Notes: generated from the sequence alone by a model not told the origin. 64,000 bases of DNA from Asaia bogorensis (GCF_900465345.1 NZ_UEGO01000034.1:25424-89423); one strand, 5' to 3'. Counted from the stretch's first letter, positions 1 to 8,863 are shown. Numbers and translations: made by a program.

Positions 1-664
1 CCATTTCAAGAAGATCGTAGAACGGGTTGAAAATCAGATATCGGCTGCGCGGACCCAGCTGGGTCGGCTGCCAGATGATCGGCGTGACATAGAACGCGAT
101 CTGCATGAAGGCCCCCACAACGGAGGTGATGTCGCGAAAACGTGCACAGAACGGCCCCAGAAGCAGACAGGCAGCATAACCGTTCAGCGTCCACAAGACG
201 AGCCCGGGCAGCGCTGCGATACTGATCAGACCCGGCCATGCACCATAAAGGATAAAGACACCGATCGGCACGATGATGCTGTGAGCGAAAACGATCAGAT
301 TACGTACCAGCAGCCTGATGGCATGAAGCGTATAGGGCAGCTTCATGGCATGAATCGTTCCCTCCGCCTCAACGAAGCAGGTGCAGGATTCCATCAGCAG
401 ACTTGATAGACCGACCTGCCAGAGAGCGAGGGAAAGTGACAGGAAAGGCAGATAATCACGAAGCACCATTTGAAAGATGCGCGCATAGATCACCCCCATG
501 GAGGCGACCATGATAAGGGCCGAGAGGGTGAGCCAGAACGGACCAAGCACCGAACCTCGATAACGCAGTCGAATATCGGTCCACCCGAGAGTAGCTGCCA
601 GCCGCCACATGCGCAGCCCTGAAACTATATCTTCCAATGCGAGGGCATAACGACGCTGGCTCAT
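1..664 (-). CDS. Polysaccharide ABC exporter permease, Wzm/KpsM-like (3' end cut by window edge)
   Basis: The frame runs open from an ATG at 664 to the window edge, giving 221 visible residues. The start has a Shine-Dalgarno (GGAGAG) a few bases upstream. The protein begins MSQRRYALALEDI and has the order expected of ABC-2 permeases of the O-antigen/capsule export family: a short cytosolic N-terminus with an amphipathic stretch (GWTDIRLRYRGSVLGPFW), then several hydrophobic segments. The segment QIAFYVTPIIWQP and the following FNPFYDLLE are hallmark sequences of Wzm-type permeases. Known role of the family: with a Wzt-type ATPase it moves lipid-linked polysaccharide across the inner membrane. 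The ATPase gene would be expected just outside the window. Function is sure at family level; the exported glycan cannot be told. Confidence 0.85.
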   Translation of the reverse strand, partial: MSQRRYALALEDIVSGLRMWRLAATLGWTDIRLRYRGSVLGPFWLTLSALIMVASMGVIYARIFQMVLRDYLPFLSLSLALWQVGLSSLLMESCTCFVEAEGTIHAMKLPYTLHAIRLLVRNLIVFAHSIIVPIGVFILYGAWPGLISIAALPGLVLWTLNGYAACLLLGPFCARFRDITSVVGAFMQIAFYVTPIIWQPTQLGPRSRYLIFNPFYDLLEM

Positions 665-910
665 GTCTCTCCGGGAATTGCTTACGGTCTCTTTATGGGA
701 CAGGCGCCTGAAAATACGCTTTGCGCTGGACAATTCGCGTAGCGGATCACACCCGTTTTCGCAACAGCGGCGCAACAGCCGGCGCCGAATCTTCCCAGGC
801 CACGCGATAACACCATTTTTCGCTTTCTTTCTCTTATCGCACTCCGTAGTTTTGCCTCATTCCCGCCCCATATTACGGATCACACTCGGTTGCATCAGGT
901 GAAATCCATC

Positions 911-2257
911 ATGGCCCCTCCCCGTCACTCGACCATCCAGGCTGGCAAAGCTGAACCAGGCCGGTCCCGTCATGTGGGGATGCCACCGAGGAACATACTG
1001 GCAATCACGGGGATAGCCGTGCTTCTGAGCGCTTGCGCCAGCACAGCCCAGCGACCGCAAGTCCCTGTCGCCCAGGAAGCCGCGCATTACCGCGAGCGCG
1101 CCAAGTCCTATTATGCGCCGCCTGGACCGGCAGATGACCCATGGGGCCCTTACATCGAGGAAGCCTCACAGCGTTTCGACGTGCCTACGACATGGATTCG
1201 TTCTGTCATGATGCAGGAATCCGGCGGGCGGCTATATGACCGGAACGGCCAGTTCACGACATCTGCGCCAGGCGCGATGGGGCTCATGCAGCTCATGCCA
1301 CCCACCTATGATGACATGCGCACGCAATATAGCCTGGGTGACGATGCGTATGACCCCCATGATAATATCATGGCAGGTACGGCCTATATCCGTCAGATGT
1401 ATGACATCTATGGGTCTCCGGGCTTTCTGGCAGCCTATAATGACGGTCCAGGCAGCCTGGACTCCTATCTTCGCCGGGGACGCGCCCTCCCCCGTGAGAC
1501 ACGCCGCTATGTCGCTCATGTCGGCCCCCAGATTGCGGGGATCTGGCCACGCAACCGCTCTGCGGCCGATCTGCTTGTTGCCCAGCACGACCCCTCGGCC
1601 TCAACCATGGTCGCCCAGAATGACAGCGAGACCGCCTCCGTTCGTGCAGCCTGGCGTCGTCAGGCCCAGTCAGCGACTTACCAGGCCGACCAGCAGGATA
1701 TGCAGGTGGCAGAAGCCCCTGCACCCAGTTCGGCTCGCGCTTCTGTCAGCTCTGCCTGGGCAGCGCGAGGCATCGTACAAACGCCCACGGCCGCTCCTGT
1801 CCAGATGGCAAGCCTGACAAGTTCGGCGTCGGAGTCTTCCACGGATTCCAGTCCTGACAATGTGGCCCAGGCCTGGGCGGGACGGGCACCCGTACAGCCC
1901 ATTCCCGTTAGCCGCCATCTCTCCGCCGAGCCCGTTCTGGCGGTCATGACGCCCCGCTCCGTGCGACAATCTGCCGTCATGCACACGGCTCCGACCGTTA
2001 CGCCCGGCAACTGGGCCATTCAGGTCGGTGCCTATAATTCTGCCGTGCAGGCCACACGCGCCGTAGCTCAGGCCCAGAATCACGCCGGAACTTCGCTCTC
2101 CGGTGCGCGTAGTCAGGTTTCCACGGTGCAGTCGGGCCGGGCGCATCTGTATCGGGCGCGCCTGGTCAATCTATCCCATGACAATGCCGTGGCCGCCTGC
2201 CGGAAAATGGGCCGCGACACACCCTGCGTCGTCGTCTCTCCGGGATCATCATTCTGA
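911..2257 (+). CDS. Lytic transglycosylase (SLT) lipoprotein with C-terminal SPOR domain
   Basis: The 448-residue product has an SLT domain at about residues 70-190, with the catalytic Glu at residue 103 in MMQESGG, then GLMQLMPPTY and the AAYNDGPG motif. A long Ala/Ser/Pro/Gln-rich linker follows. The end (about 365-446) is a SPOR domain (NWAIQVGAYNS to PCVVVSP), which in this family binds denuded septal glycan. The N-terminus contains a lipobox (IAVLLSACAS), so the protein is probably anchored in a membrane facing the periplasm. The start is ambiguous: ATG 911 has an AGGTG Shine-Dalgarno at 897-901. ATG 980 would put the signal sequence right at the N-terminus but has its only purine run touching the start codon. 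Role: peptidoglycan cleavage, probably at division sites. Confidence 0.88.
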   Translation: MAPPRHSTIQAGKAEPGRSRHVGMPPRNILAITGIAVLLSACASTAQRPQVPVAQEAAHYRERAKSYYAPPGPADDPWGPYIEEASQRFDVPTTWIRSVMMQESGGRLYDRNGQFTTSAPGAMGLMQLMPPTYDDMRTQYSLGDDAYDPHDNIMAGTAYIRQMYDIYGSPGFLAAYNDGPGSLDSYLRRGRALPRETRRYVAHVGPQIAGIWPRNRSAADLLVAQHDPSASTMVAQNDSETASVRAAWRRQAQSATYQADQQDMQVAEAPAPSSARASVSSAWAARGIVQTPTAAPVQMASLTSSASESSTDSSPDNVAQAWAGRAPVQPIPVSRHLSAEPVLAVMTPRSVRQSAVMHTAPTVTPGNWAIQVGAYNSAVQATRAVAQAQNHAGTSLSGARSQVSTVQSGRAHLYRARLVNLSHDNAVAACRKMGRDTPCVVVSPGSSF

Positions 2258-2279
2258 CCCTGCTCCCTGTGGAGACATC

Positions 2280-2846
2280 ATGAAACGCCGTTTTATCCCC
2301 GTTTCCGCCGCTCTCCTGTCACTCTCGATAGCGGCGGCGGTCCCTTCCGCACACGCTGCGTTGAAACAGGGGGGTGAAGCACCGGATTTCACGCTTCCCG
2401 CCACGCAGAATGGCCAGGAAACCAGCTATACGCTGCACGATGCTCTCAAGAACGGCCCTGTCGTGCTTTACTTCTACCCGGCCGCCTTTACCAAGGGTTG
2501 CACGGCCGAGGCGCATGGCTTTGCAGATGCCATGCCCCAGTTCAAGGCACTTGGAGCCAGTGTCATTGGCGTGTCGATGGACAACATCCACAAACTGGAT
2601 GATTTCTCGGTCAGCCAGATCAAGGGTCAATTCCCTGTGGCTTCTGATACCGATGGCAAGGTCACGCGCCTGTATGATGCCAAGATGCCCATGCTCGATA
2701 TTGCGCAGCGTATTACCTATGTGATCGCACCTGAAGGGCAGATCATTGAAACAATAAGCGCGGACTCCCCCGGCAACCATGTCAGCAAGGCTCTGGCTGC
2801 TCTGAAGATGTTCAAGTCCGACACCATGAAAAATCGCCATAAGTAA
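2280..2846 (+). CDS. Periplasmic peroxiredoxin (AhpC/TSA family, Bcp-like)
   Basis: The 188-residue protein starts MKRRFIPVSAALLSLSIAAA and has a cleavable signal peptide ending near SAHA-AL, so it is exported. The peroxidatic Cys is C74 in PAAFTKGCT, which fits the family PxxxTxxC pattern. The N-terminal GGEAPDFTLPA and the C-terminal YVIAPEGQI strands are typical of thioredoxin-fold peroxiredoxins. Family role: reduction of hydrogen peroxide and organic hydroperoxides using thiols. The export signal is the notable point, because most Bcp proteins are cytosolic. The start is chosen at ATG 2280, which has GGAG 6-7 bases upstream; the frame extends further 5' but only as overlap with the transglycosylase gene. 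It lies 22 bp after that gene and is probably cotranscribed with it. Confidence 0.9.
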   Translation: MKRRFIPVSAALLSLSIAAAVPSAHAALKQGGEAPDFTLPATQNGQETSYTLHDALKNGPVVLYFYPAAFTKGCTAEAHGFADAMPQFKALGASVIGVSMDNIHKLDDFSVSQIKGQFPVASDTDGKVTRLYDAKMPMLDIAQRITYVIAPEGQIIETISADSPGNHVSKALAALKMFKSDTMKNRHK

Positions 2847-2852
2847 GGACCG

Positions 2853-2876
2853 GGCCGCCCATAACACAGGGCGGCC
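2853..2876 (+). terminator. GC-rich stem-loop after the peroxiredoxin gene
   Basis: GGCCGCCC and GGGCGGCC form a perfect 8-bp stem with an 8-base loop, starting 6 bases after the peroxiredoxin stop. No T-run follows, and the next gene starts 8 bases later. It could therefore be a weak terminator, an mRNA-stabilising hairpin or a translation modulator of the next gene. Confidence 0.4.
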
Positions 2877-2884
2877 GATCATTC

Positions 2885-3472
2885 ATGACCTTCTCAGCCA
2901 AGACCCACCATGTTGGCGCTTCGCGTCCCCTGCGCCTGCAGGGTGACGTGACCAGCACCGCCCTCTACGATGGCCCCGGTGACTGCTACCGCTACCGCCT
3001 GCACAGGGTATGGGCGCCGGAAAAGCCCAGCATCATGTGGCTTATGATGAACCCGTCTGTTGCCACCGAGTATGGCGATGACCGGACCGTTGCCAAATGC
3101 CAGCGCTACGCCCGCGAGTGGGGGTATGGCGCGATGTTTGTCGGCAACAGCTTCGGCTATCGCTGCACGGACCAGAAGCGTCTGCTTGAAGTCGACGATC
3201 CCGTGGGGCCAGGCAATGATGCGGCTTTGCTCGATATGGCGCGGCAGGCCGACAAGGTGATACTAGCCTATGGCTCACCCACCCACCCTTCATTACGGGC
3301 GCGCGGCAATCATGTTGCGCAGACCCTGCATGCCGCCGGGATCCCCCTGTTCGTTCTGAGGCTGAGCAAGGGAGGCCGACCCGAGCACCCCCTCTACCTT
3401 CCGTCTGCCCTGACACCGGTCCGGCTGGACGAAGCCTTCTTCAAGGCTCTGGATGGTCAGCCCGCCCCTTGA
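2885..3472 (+). CDS. DUF1643 family protein
   Basis: The 195-residue protein matches the DUF1643 family by its core MWLMMNPSVATEYGDDRTV, followed by a Cys (AKCQRYA), the WGYG motif and the later YGSPTHPS segment. No signal peptide or membrane segment is visible, so it is predicted to be cytosolic. The family has no established biochemical function. The spacing from the upstream peroxiredoxin (38 bp, with a hairpin between) allows cotranscription. The ATG start at 2885 is the first in the frame. Family membership is secure; function is not assigned. Confidence 0.8.
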   Translation: MTFSAKTHHVGASRPLRLQGDVTSTALYDGPGDCYRYRLHRVWAPEKPSIMWLMMNPSVATEYGDDRTVAKCQRYAREWGYGAMFVGNSFGYRCTDQKRLLEVDDPVGPGNDAALLDMARQADKVILAYGSPTHPSLRARGNHVAQTLHAAGIPLFVLRLSKGGRPEHPLYLPSALTPVRLDEAFFKALDGQPAP

Positions 3473-3553
3473 CGGGAAGGGTCGGGCGATCCGGCAGGCA
3501 GGGTACCGCGGCACCCTGCACCGGTTTATAGCGAGAGACGATATCGGATCGCC

Positions 3554-4180
3554 TTACTTCTCGGTGATCTGATAGGTCAGCACGACATGGTTGTCGTGAT
3601 TGGGCTGGGTGGCGACTGGCTGGATCTGCACGCCCAGATCATGCTTCTGATAGACCTTCTGGATAGCTTGTGTATCAGCGGTTGCGGCTTCTGCCGTCAC
3701 AGTGGCACCAGGACGCAGCTTCGTCACAGCCTCAAGTTCGGCGGTCGGCACTTTCTTGTTGCCAACGAACTCGACCTTGTCGAGCACGAACGGCGCGGGG
3801 GCTGCGGCGGCCTGCGGTGCCTGTTCTTCGATCACCAGATAGAACTGCACCGTGTTTTTGACAAAGCGCTCCTTCTCGCTGAACTTGGCGCCCATGTTCT
3901 TGGCCTTGTAGAGATCCGCCACTTTCTGCACGCCTGCATCGAGCTGATCGCGCGTGACGGTATCACCCACATGATAGGGGAGCGCTGCCATGATTTCGTC
4001 AGTCGAGACGGCCTTGTTGCCCTCAACCTTGAGAATCTTGAGCGTCAGCGGTGCGTCGGCAGCCGGGGCACTGGCAGCCGATGCTGGTGAAACAAGCCCT
4101 GTGACGGGCAGGCAGGGCAGAGCTGCCGTACCGGCCATGAGAGCAAGACCGGCGAGAGCGAGACGGGAGTTCGGCTTCAT
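3554..4180 (-). CDS. Secreted protein of two POTRA-like domains, no beta-barrel
   Basis: The 208-residue product starts MKPNSRLALAGLALMAG and has a signal peptide ending around PASAA. Two repeats follow, each opening like a POTRA domain: ILKVEGNKAVSTDEI at about residues 48-62, and LDKVEFVGNKKVPTAEL at about 135-151. Each continues with the typical helix-strand pattern (QKVADLYKAKNMG; QAIQKVYQKHDLG). In BamA, TamA, FhaC and ShlB, POTRA domains sit in front of a 16-strand outer-membrane barrel. Here the protein stops after the second domain. The start at 4180 is supported by AAGGACG upstream. It may be a soluble periplasmic accessory of an outer-membrane assembly or two-partner secretion machine; that is inference. 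The gene appears monocistronic. Confidence 0.75.
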   Translation of the reverse strand: MKPNSRLALAGLALMAGTAALPCLPVTGLVSPASAASAPAADAPLTLKILKVEGNKAVSTDEIMAALPYHVGDTVTRDQLDAGVQKVADLYKAKNMGAKFSEKERFVKNTVQFYLVIEEQAPQAAAAPAPFVLDKVEFVGNKKVPTAELEAVTKLRPGATVTAEAATADTQAIQKVYQKHDLGVQIQPVATQPNHDNHVVLTYQITEK

Positions 4181-4595
4181 GTTGTCGTCCTTCTGAACAG
4201 GGTCATTCTGAACGGCAGGATCATAGGCATCATGCGAAGCAATTGGCAAAACCCGCGCGTGCGGTGCCATTCTGCCTCTCATCGTTCAGGGATATCAGGA
4301 TGTTGGAAACGGGCCTGAATCAGGTTGCCTTGTCAGCACTCGACCTCGCACGCGCCGGAGGCGGCGTGTCGAGAGCAAGGGGCGCTTGCGAGAAACGCCC
4401 GCTCTCAAGAGCAAAAGAACGGCACGTTTCGGCCTTGCACCCATAACCGGGTGACAAAGAAGCGCCTCTGCCGGGGAGTAGAAACGATACACTGCGGCAA
4501 AGCATCAAATGCTCCTGCCGTCCCCTGCGACCTGCAAAACAGGATCACAGCTGCGGGTCGAGGCGGCCCAGAGAGACCGCCCTGCCCGGGGAAGA
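4181..4595. other. Intergenic region between the POTRA gene and the peptide transporter
   Basis: About 415 bases without a convincing gene; the short open frames here have no start signals or recognisable protein character. It should hold the promoter of the POTRA gene near 4190-4280 and the terminator of the transporter. GGCGG/CCGCC arms at 4562-4566 and 4577-4581 form a modest stem 15 bases past the transporter stop. No RNA gene is recognised. Confidence 0.6.
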
Positions 4596-6128
4596 CTAGC
4601 CTTCCATTTCGGCAGGCATGGCGGGTCGGGCATCAGGATTGGCGTGCAGTCCTGTCGCCAGAACATGCTCACGATCCCAGCGCTTCGCCAGCGGCAAGAG
4701 GCATACGAGAACACCCGTCAGGATCAACCCTGCCACGAACAGATCGCGGAAGAGAGGCACATAGAGCGCCGCCGCAGCAGCACCCGTCGCCGGGGTGCCC
4801 GTGGCCGCCGCGAAATTGGCAACCAGACTGCCGGCGTACATGGCCACGCCCCATAGCAAATAGAGCGACCCCATCATGAAGCCACTGCTTTCGGGCAGGG
4901 TGTAGCGAGCGATAATCGCCAGCCCCAGCGCCATGGTCAGAAGCTCGGCAATCGAGATCAGACCGTAACCCAGAACCATGACCCAAGCCGAAACCAGAGG
5001 CTGGGCGTGAGAAGCGGCAATCCACCAGATGAGAAAGCCCAGCGTCACGAGGCCGAAGCCAAGCACCATCTTGTGCGCAAGGGACAGGTCGCGTCCCTGA
5101 CGGGCCAGACGGTTATACAGCGCTGCCAGAACCGGGCTCGCCAGCATGATCCAGATCGGGTTGAGCGCCTGGAACTGGCCAGCGCTGAGATGCACCAGGG
5201 TGACGCCACCGATACGAAGATCACCATCGACAGCGCGCAGCGCAAACAGCGTGAGCGATGTCATCATCTGCTGATAGAAAATCAGATAGGCCATGCTCTC
5301 CAGACAGAGCAGGAAGGTCAGGCGCAAACCGGGTCGGGCTGCATTGCCCGAGCGCCAGTAGAGACGCCCCCACAGGAAGGCGATGGCCGCCGTGGCACAC
5401 CAGACGCAGAGCCGCGCGATACCGGGGCTCGCGATGATGCCTGTCAGCACGAGCACGGCCAGCACAAACCCGCCAAACACCGTCAGAAACGGTTTGAGCT
5501 GGAAGGGCCCCTGATCCAGCGCTGAGCCAGCGTGATGGATCCAGCGGCGACGCCAGAAATAATAGGCCAGACCCACGACAAGCCCGCCCGAACAGGTCAG
5601 GAAGGCGCTTGCAGGTCCATAGCGATCCTGCAGCAGCGGGGTGATGAGCATTGAGACGGTCGAGCCCACATTGACCGACATGTAATAGATGGTGAACGCG
5701 GCATCGAGCGCGGCGTCGTCGCCTTCATAGATACGACGTACCAGATTGGCCGCATTGGGCTTGAACAGGCCATTCCCTGCCGAGATCAGGGCCATTGCGA
5801 AAAACAGCAATGAGCGATGCTGGTCAGCAAGCGCCAGCGCCGCATAACCGAAGACCAAGGCAAAGGCGCCCATCAGCATGGTGCGCCTCGGGCCAAGGAT
5901 GCGATCGCCGGCAAAGCCACCAAGAACCGGGGTGATGTAGGTAAGACCAACAAAGGCGGCGATCATGACATTGGCTGCCACGTCGCTCAGCCCCAGACGC
6001 TGAACCAGATAGAGCGTCAGTACGGCCTGCATGCCGTAATAGCCAAAACGTTCCCAGAGTTCGATCGCGAAGACGACCGAGAAGGCCTGTCGTCGCGTCG
6101 GAAGCTCCGTGAGAGAGGATGCGCTCAT
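4596..6128 (-). CDS. Proton-dependent oligopeptide transporter (POT/PTR family)
   Basis: The 510-residue polytopic protein has the POT signature near its N-terminus: ELWERFGYYGMQAVLTLYL contains the ExxERFxYYG motif that couples proton and peptide binding. It is followed by GGFAGDRILGPRRTM, the MFS loop between helices 2 and 3, and GNGLFKPNAANLVRRIY, the second POT motif. About 12-14 membrane segments can be read. Family role: import of di- and tripeptides with protons across the inner membrane. The start codon (ATG 6128) has no Shine-Dalgarno; it is preceded by a run of C residues (eight G on the plus strand at 6131-6138). It appears monocistronic. The family is secure; substrate range is inferred from the family. 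Confidence 0.92.
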   Translation of the reverse strand: MSASSLTELPTRRQAFSVVFAIELWERFGYYGMQAVLTLYLVQRLGLSDVAANVMIAAFVGLTYITPVLGGFAGDRILGPRRTMLMGAFALVFGYAALALADQHRSLLFFAMALISAGNGLFKPNAANLVRRIYEGDDAALDAAFTIYYMSVNVGSTVSMLITPLLQDRYGPASAFLTCSGGLVVGLAYYFWRRRWIHHAGSALDQGPFQLKPFLTVFGGFVLAVLVLTGIIASPGIARLCVWCATAAIAFLWGRLYWRSGNAARPGLRLTFLLCLESMAYLIFYQQMMTSLTLFALRAVDGDLRIGGVTLVHLSAGQFQALNPIWIMLASPVLAALYNRLARQGRDLSLAHKMVLGFGLVTLGFLIWWIAASHAQPLVSAWVMVLGYGLISIAELLTMALGLAIIARYTLPESSGFMMGSLYLLWGVAMYAGSLVANFAAATGTPATGAAAAALYVPLFRDLFVAGLILTGVLVCLLPLAKRWDREHVLATGLHANPDARPAMPAEMEG

Positions 6129-6198
6129 GAGGGGGGGGTCCGGGTCAAGAAATCAGATCAGTGGACCCGAGATATCACACTCCCCCGTGATGGAAAGA

Positions 6199-6342
6199 CT
6201 AAAGTCCGGCCCAGATCCCCGAGATCCTCATGCCGCCATAGCAGAGGACCACGAGCAATGCGGTGGAAAGAAGGGCAACAATCGCCCCCATCACTTCACG
6301 GGTGAAGATCAGCTTCCAGTCGAAAAAACCGGGCCTCGCCAC
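6199..6342 (-). CDS. Small single-span membrane protein (47 aa) downstream of the DnaJ-like gene
   Basis: A GTG at 6342 opens a 47-residue frame, 5 bases after the stop of the co-chaperone gene. GAGGAGG lies 10 bases before the GTG, a strong Shine-Dalgarno that overlaps the end of the upstream gene. The product has a short amphipathic N-terminus (MARPGFFDWKLIFTREV), one clear membrane helix (about residues 18-36, GAIVALLSTALLVVLCYGG) and a short tail. The ribosome-binding site, spacing and protein character all argue that it is real and translationally coupled. I do not recognise a family. It may be a small stress-related membrane protein; that is a guess from its neighbour. Confidence 0.65.
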   Translation of the reverse strand: MARPGFFDWKLIFTREVMGAIVALLSTALLVVLCYGGMRISGIWAGL

Positions 6343-6347
6343 CGTTA

Positions 6348-7259
6348 TCAGGCCTCCTCAGCCTGCTGCGCGCGCTGTTCGGCAAAGAACGCCTCGAGCT
6401 TGGGATCGACGTCACCGATCCTGACCTGAAGCGTGACGTACAGGTTCCCTGCCTTGTGCTGGCCGTGCTCGGCGACACCACGGCCACCCAACCGCAGCAC
6501 CGTACCGGTATCGGAATGAGGAGGCACCTTCATGGTCACCTGCCCCTTGGGCGTCGGGATCACGATCTTGCCGCCAAGAATGGCTGTTTCCAGATCAACC
6601 GGCACATTTGCCCTGAGATCGCGGCCATCGCGGGTATAGATCGTGCTTGGCGTCACCGAGATCGTAATGAGCGCATCACCGGCAGGGGCATTCTCTCCCA
6701 TACCTGCACCACCCTTGCCACTCAGGCGCAGGGTCTGACCATCCTCGATTCCGGCAGGAATCTTGACCTCAACCGTTCCTGCCTCGGGCAAGGTCACACG
6801 GCTCGTCGTGCCCAGTACGGAATCCTCGAACGAGACTGTCAGCGTATAGGATCGGTCTGCCCCCCGGCGCGTCCGACGACGTCCGCCAAATGGCCCCCCA
6901 CCAAAATCGGCGCCGGTGCCACCGCCGCTGAACATGTCCGAGAAAAAAGCCCCCAGATCTTCCTGATTGAACTGGTTACCGCCGCCATGGAAACCCTGGC
7001 CGCCACCAAAGCCACCGCCACCGAAGGGCCCTCTCTCATTCCCCTCGGCATCGATTTCGCCGCGATCGAAGCGCGCGCGCTTTTCCTTGTCGCCCAGAAT
7101 GGCATAGGCGGCACCAACAGCCTTGAAGGCCTCCTCAGCCTTCTTGTTGTTCGGATTATGGTCCGGATGATGTTCCTTGGCGAGTTTGCGATAGGCGCTG
7201 CGGATCTCCTTATCCGTGGCGCTGCGCGTCAGGCCAAGCGCTGCATAAGGATCTTTCAC
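6348..7259 (-). CDS. DnaJ-class co-chaperone without zinc finger (CbpA-like)
   Basis: The 303-residue protein has an N-terminal J-domain (residues 3-70) with the HPD motif at residues 31-33, which stimulates the Hsp70 ATPase. A Gly/Phe-rich linker follows (about 75-125), then the DnaJ C-terminal substrate-binding beta domains (SYTLTVSFEDSVLG, VKIPAGIEDGQTLRLSGKG, VTMKVPPHSDTGTVLRLGG). The CxxCxGxG zinc-finger repeats of true DnaJ are absent, as in CbpA. The start is GTG 7259 with AAGGAG at good spacing. Role: delivers unfolded clients to DnaK, often as a stress or stationary-phase alternative to DnaJ. Confidence 0.9.
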   Translation of the reverse strand: MKDPYAALGLTRSATDKEIRSAYRKLAKEHHPDHNPNNKKAEEAFKAVGAAYAILGDKEKRARFDRGEIDAEGNERGPFGGGGFGGGQGFHGGGNQFNQEDLGAFFSDMFSGGGTGADFGGGPFGGRRRTRRGADRSYTLTVSFEDSVLGTTSRVTLPEAGTVEVKIPAGIEDGQTLRLSGKGGAGMGENAPAGDALITISVTPSTIYTRDGRDLRANVPVDLETAILGGKIVIPTPKGQVTMKVPPHSDTGTVLRLGGRGVAEHGQHKAGNLYVTLQVRIGDVDPKLEAFFAEQRAQQAEEA

Positions 7260-7339
7260 GCCTGTATCTCCTTGCTTTTCGTGAATACTACAGAATTCAT
7301 AAGTTGTATATTGTGACCATCATCCGCAATTCAAGTGAG

Positions 7340-8863
7340 CTAGCGCGAGAAGGCCTTTGCAAGGATACTTTGCTTTGCCGCATCAATTGGCAAGGCCGTA
7401 TCGCGCATTGCCACACCCTGCCACCCTGCACCCATCGCCGTATACAGCGCCACGGAATCGTGCAGCCTGGCCGTACGGGCCACAGCCTCACGGTCCTGAG
7501 CCCCCAGCAAGGTGCGTTGCGTCGTCAGGACATTCAGGTAATCGGTCAGACCCGCGGCATAGAGCCGCCTCGCCCTGTCCGCTGCCAGACCACTATCGGT
7601 TGCTGCCTGATGCAGCTGGGCGACATAATGGTCGTTATGCAGCCATGACGTCATGGCGTCCTCAACCTCGCGGAAGGCATTGAGCACGGTCTTGCGATAG
7701 GTCAGACGGCTGGCCTCGGCCCGTGCGCGCACCTCGACCACCTGCGAGGTGAAACGCCCCCCGTGCATGACCGGCAGGGTTGCCAGCATCATGAACGACC
7801 AGCTCATCGCATTGACCTGAAACGCCTGATACATGGCGGAGGCATTCGGATTGAATGTCAGGGGAATCGAGAATTTGGGGTAGAGCTGTGCCACGGCCAC
7901 GCCGATGCGAGCCGTCGCTTCGGCATAGCCGCGCTCGGCGGCACGAATATCGGGGCGATTGGCCACGACGATCGAGGGCAATGTGGCTGGAAAGCGCGGC
8001 ATGACCGGCAGGGAGGCTGTCCCGTCGGGCAATGCCTCCAGTTCTGCCTTGAGATCGCCCGGCATATCACCCAGCAAGACGCTTACCCCGTGGCTCAGCG
8101 TGTCGATCTGGGCCTTGAGAGGTTCGAGCGAAGCCAGTTCGCTATCGAGCTCGCTCTGCGCCTGTGCGGTCTGAAGCGTGTTGCCTATGCCCTCCAGATA
8201 AAGACGCTTGGTCAGATCGACCTCGCTCTGGGCATTCTTGACGTTGGCCTGCGCGATCGAGAAACGCAGCTGCGCCCCCCGGAGCGAGATATAGGCGCGT
8301 ACCAGATCCGAAAGCAGCGTCATCAGCGTGGCGCGTCGGTCCTCGATGCTGACATCGATGGCGCGCTCGCTGGCCTCGACCTCGCGCCTGATACGCCCGA
8401 ACGCGTCGATTTCCCAACTGGCCTGGGCACCATAGGTCAGGACCGATGCCTCTGGCCGGTTCTGCGGATTGCCGGGCCTGATGGGCCAGTTGTCGATATT
8501 GATGGAATATCGGCTTGAGCCACCGCCTGCGTTGACATCGAGCTGCGGGTACCAGGCCGAGGCCGCCTCTTCACGCATGGCGCGACCGGCGATGATACGC
8601 TGGTCGGCAATGAGGAGGTCGTAATTACCCTTGATGGCCTGAGCCACAAGCCGGTTAAGCAGCGGATCGTTATACTGTCCCCACCACTCCTTCATCTCGG
8701 CCTCAGTGCGGGCGATTTCCTCTGCGGTGGCCGCGTGATCGGTCTCGACAAAGCCATCTGGCAGTTTCATGCGGTCGGGCTTGTAAGCGGGCCCGACCGT
8801 GCATCCGGCAAGAAGCGAGGCAGCAAAAGTGAGGGCGCAAAGCCTGCGGGGAAGAGACACCAT
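7340..8863 (-). CDS. Efflux outer-membrane lipoprotein, NodT/OprM family
   Basis: The 507-residue protein has a lipoprotein signal with lipobox LLAGC and the family opening CTVGPAYKPDRMKLP. Two TolC-like repeats of helical hairpins and strands follow (for example ASAWYPQLDVNAGGG and PEASVLTYGAQASWEIDAFGRIRREVEAS, then VAQLYPKFSIPLTF and NAFREVEDAM). Family role: trimeric outer-membrane channel that docks on a periplasmic adaptor. It lies 2 bases downstream of the HlyD-type adaptor, so both are surely cotranscribed. Together with the DUF1656 gene it forms an AaeXA-like export operon. Confidence 0.93.
   Translation of the reverse strand: MVSLPRRLCALTFAASLLAGCTVGPAYKPDRMKLPDGFVETDHAATAEEIARTEAEMKEWWGQYNDPLLNRLVAQAIKGNYDLLIADQRIIAGRAMREEAASAWYPQLDVNAGGGSSRYSINIDNWPIRPGNPQNRPEASVLTYGAQASWEIDAFGRIRREVEASERAIDVSIEDRRATLMTLLSDLVRAYISLRGAQLRFSIAQANVKNAQSEVDLTKRLYLEGIGNTLQTAQAQSELDSELASLEPLKAQIDTLSHGVSVLLGDMPGDLKAELEALPDGTASLPVMPRFPATLPSIVVANRPDIRAAERGYAEATARIGVAVAQLYPKFSIPLTFNPNASAMYQAFQVNAMSWSFMMLATLPVMHGGRFTSQVVEVRARAEASRLTYRKTVLNAFREVEDAMTSWLHNDHYVAQLHQAATDSGLAADRARRLYAAGLTDYLNVLTTQRTLLGAQDREAVARTARLHDSVALYTAMGAGWQGVAMRDTALPIDAAKQSILAKAFSR

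Noticed and set aside
4243..4595. Several short frames in the gap between the POTRA gene and the peptide transporter
   Set aside because: They overlap each other on both strands, have no ribosome-binding sites and have low-complexity Arg/Ser-rich composition.
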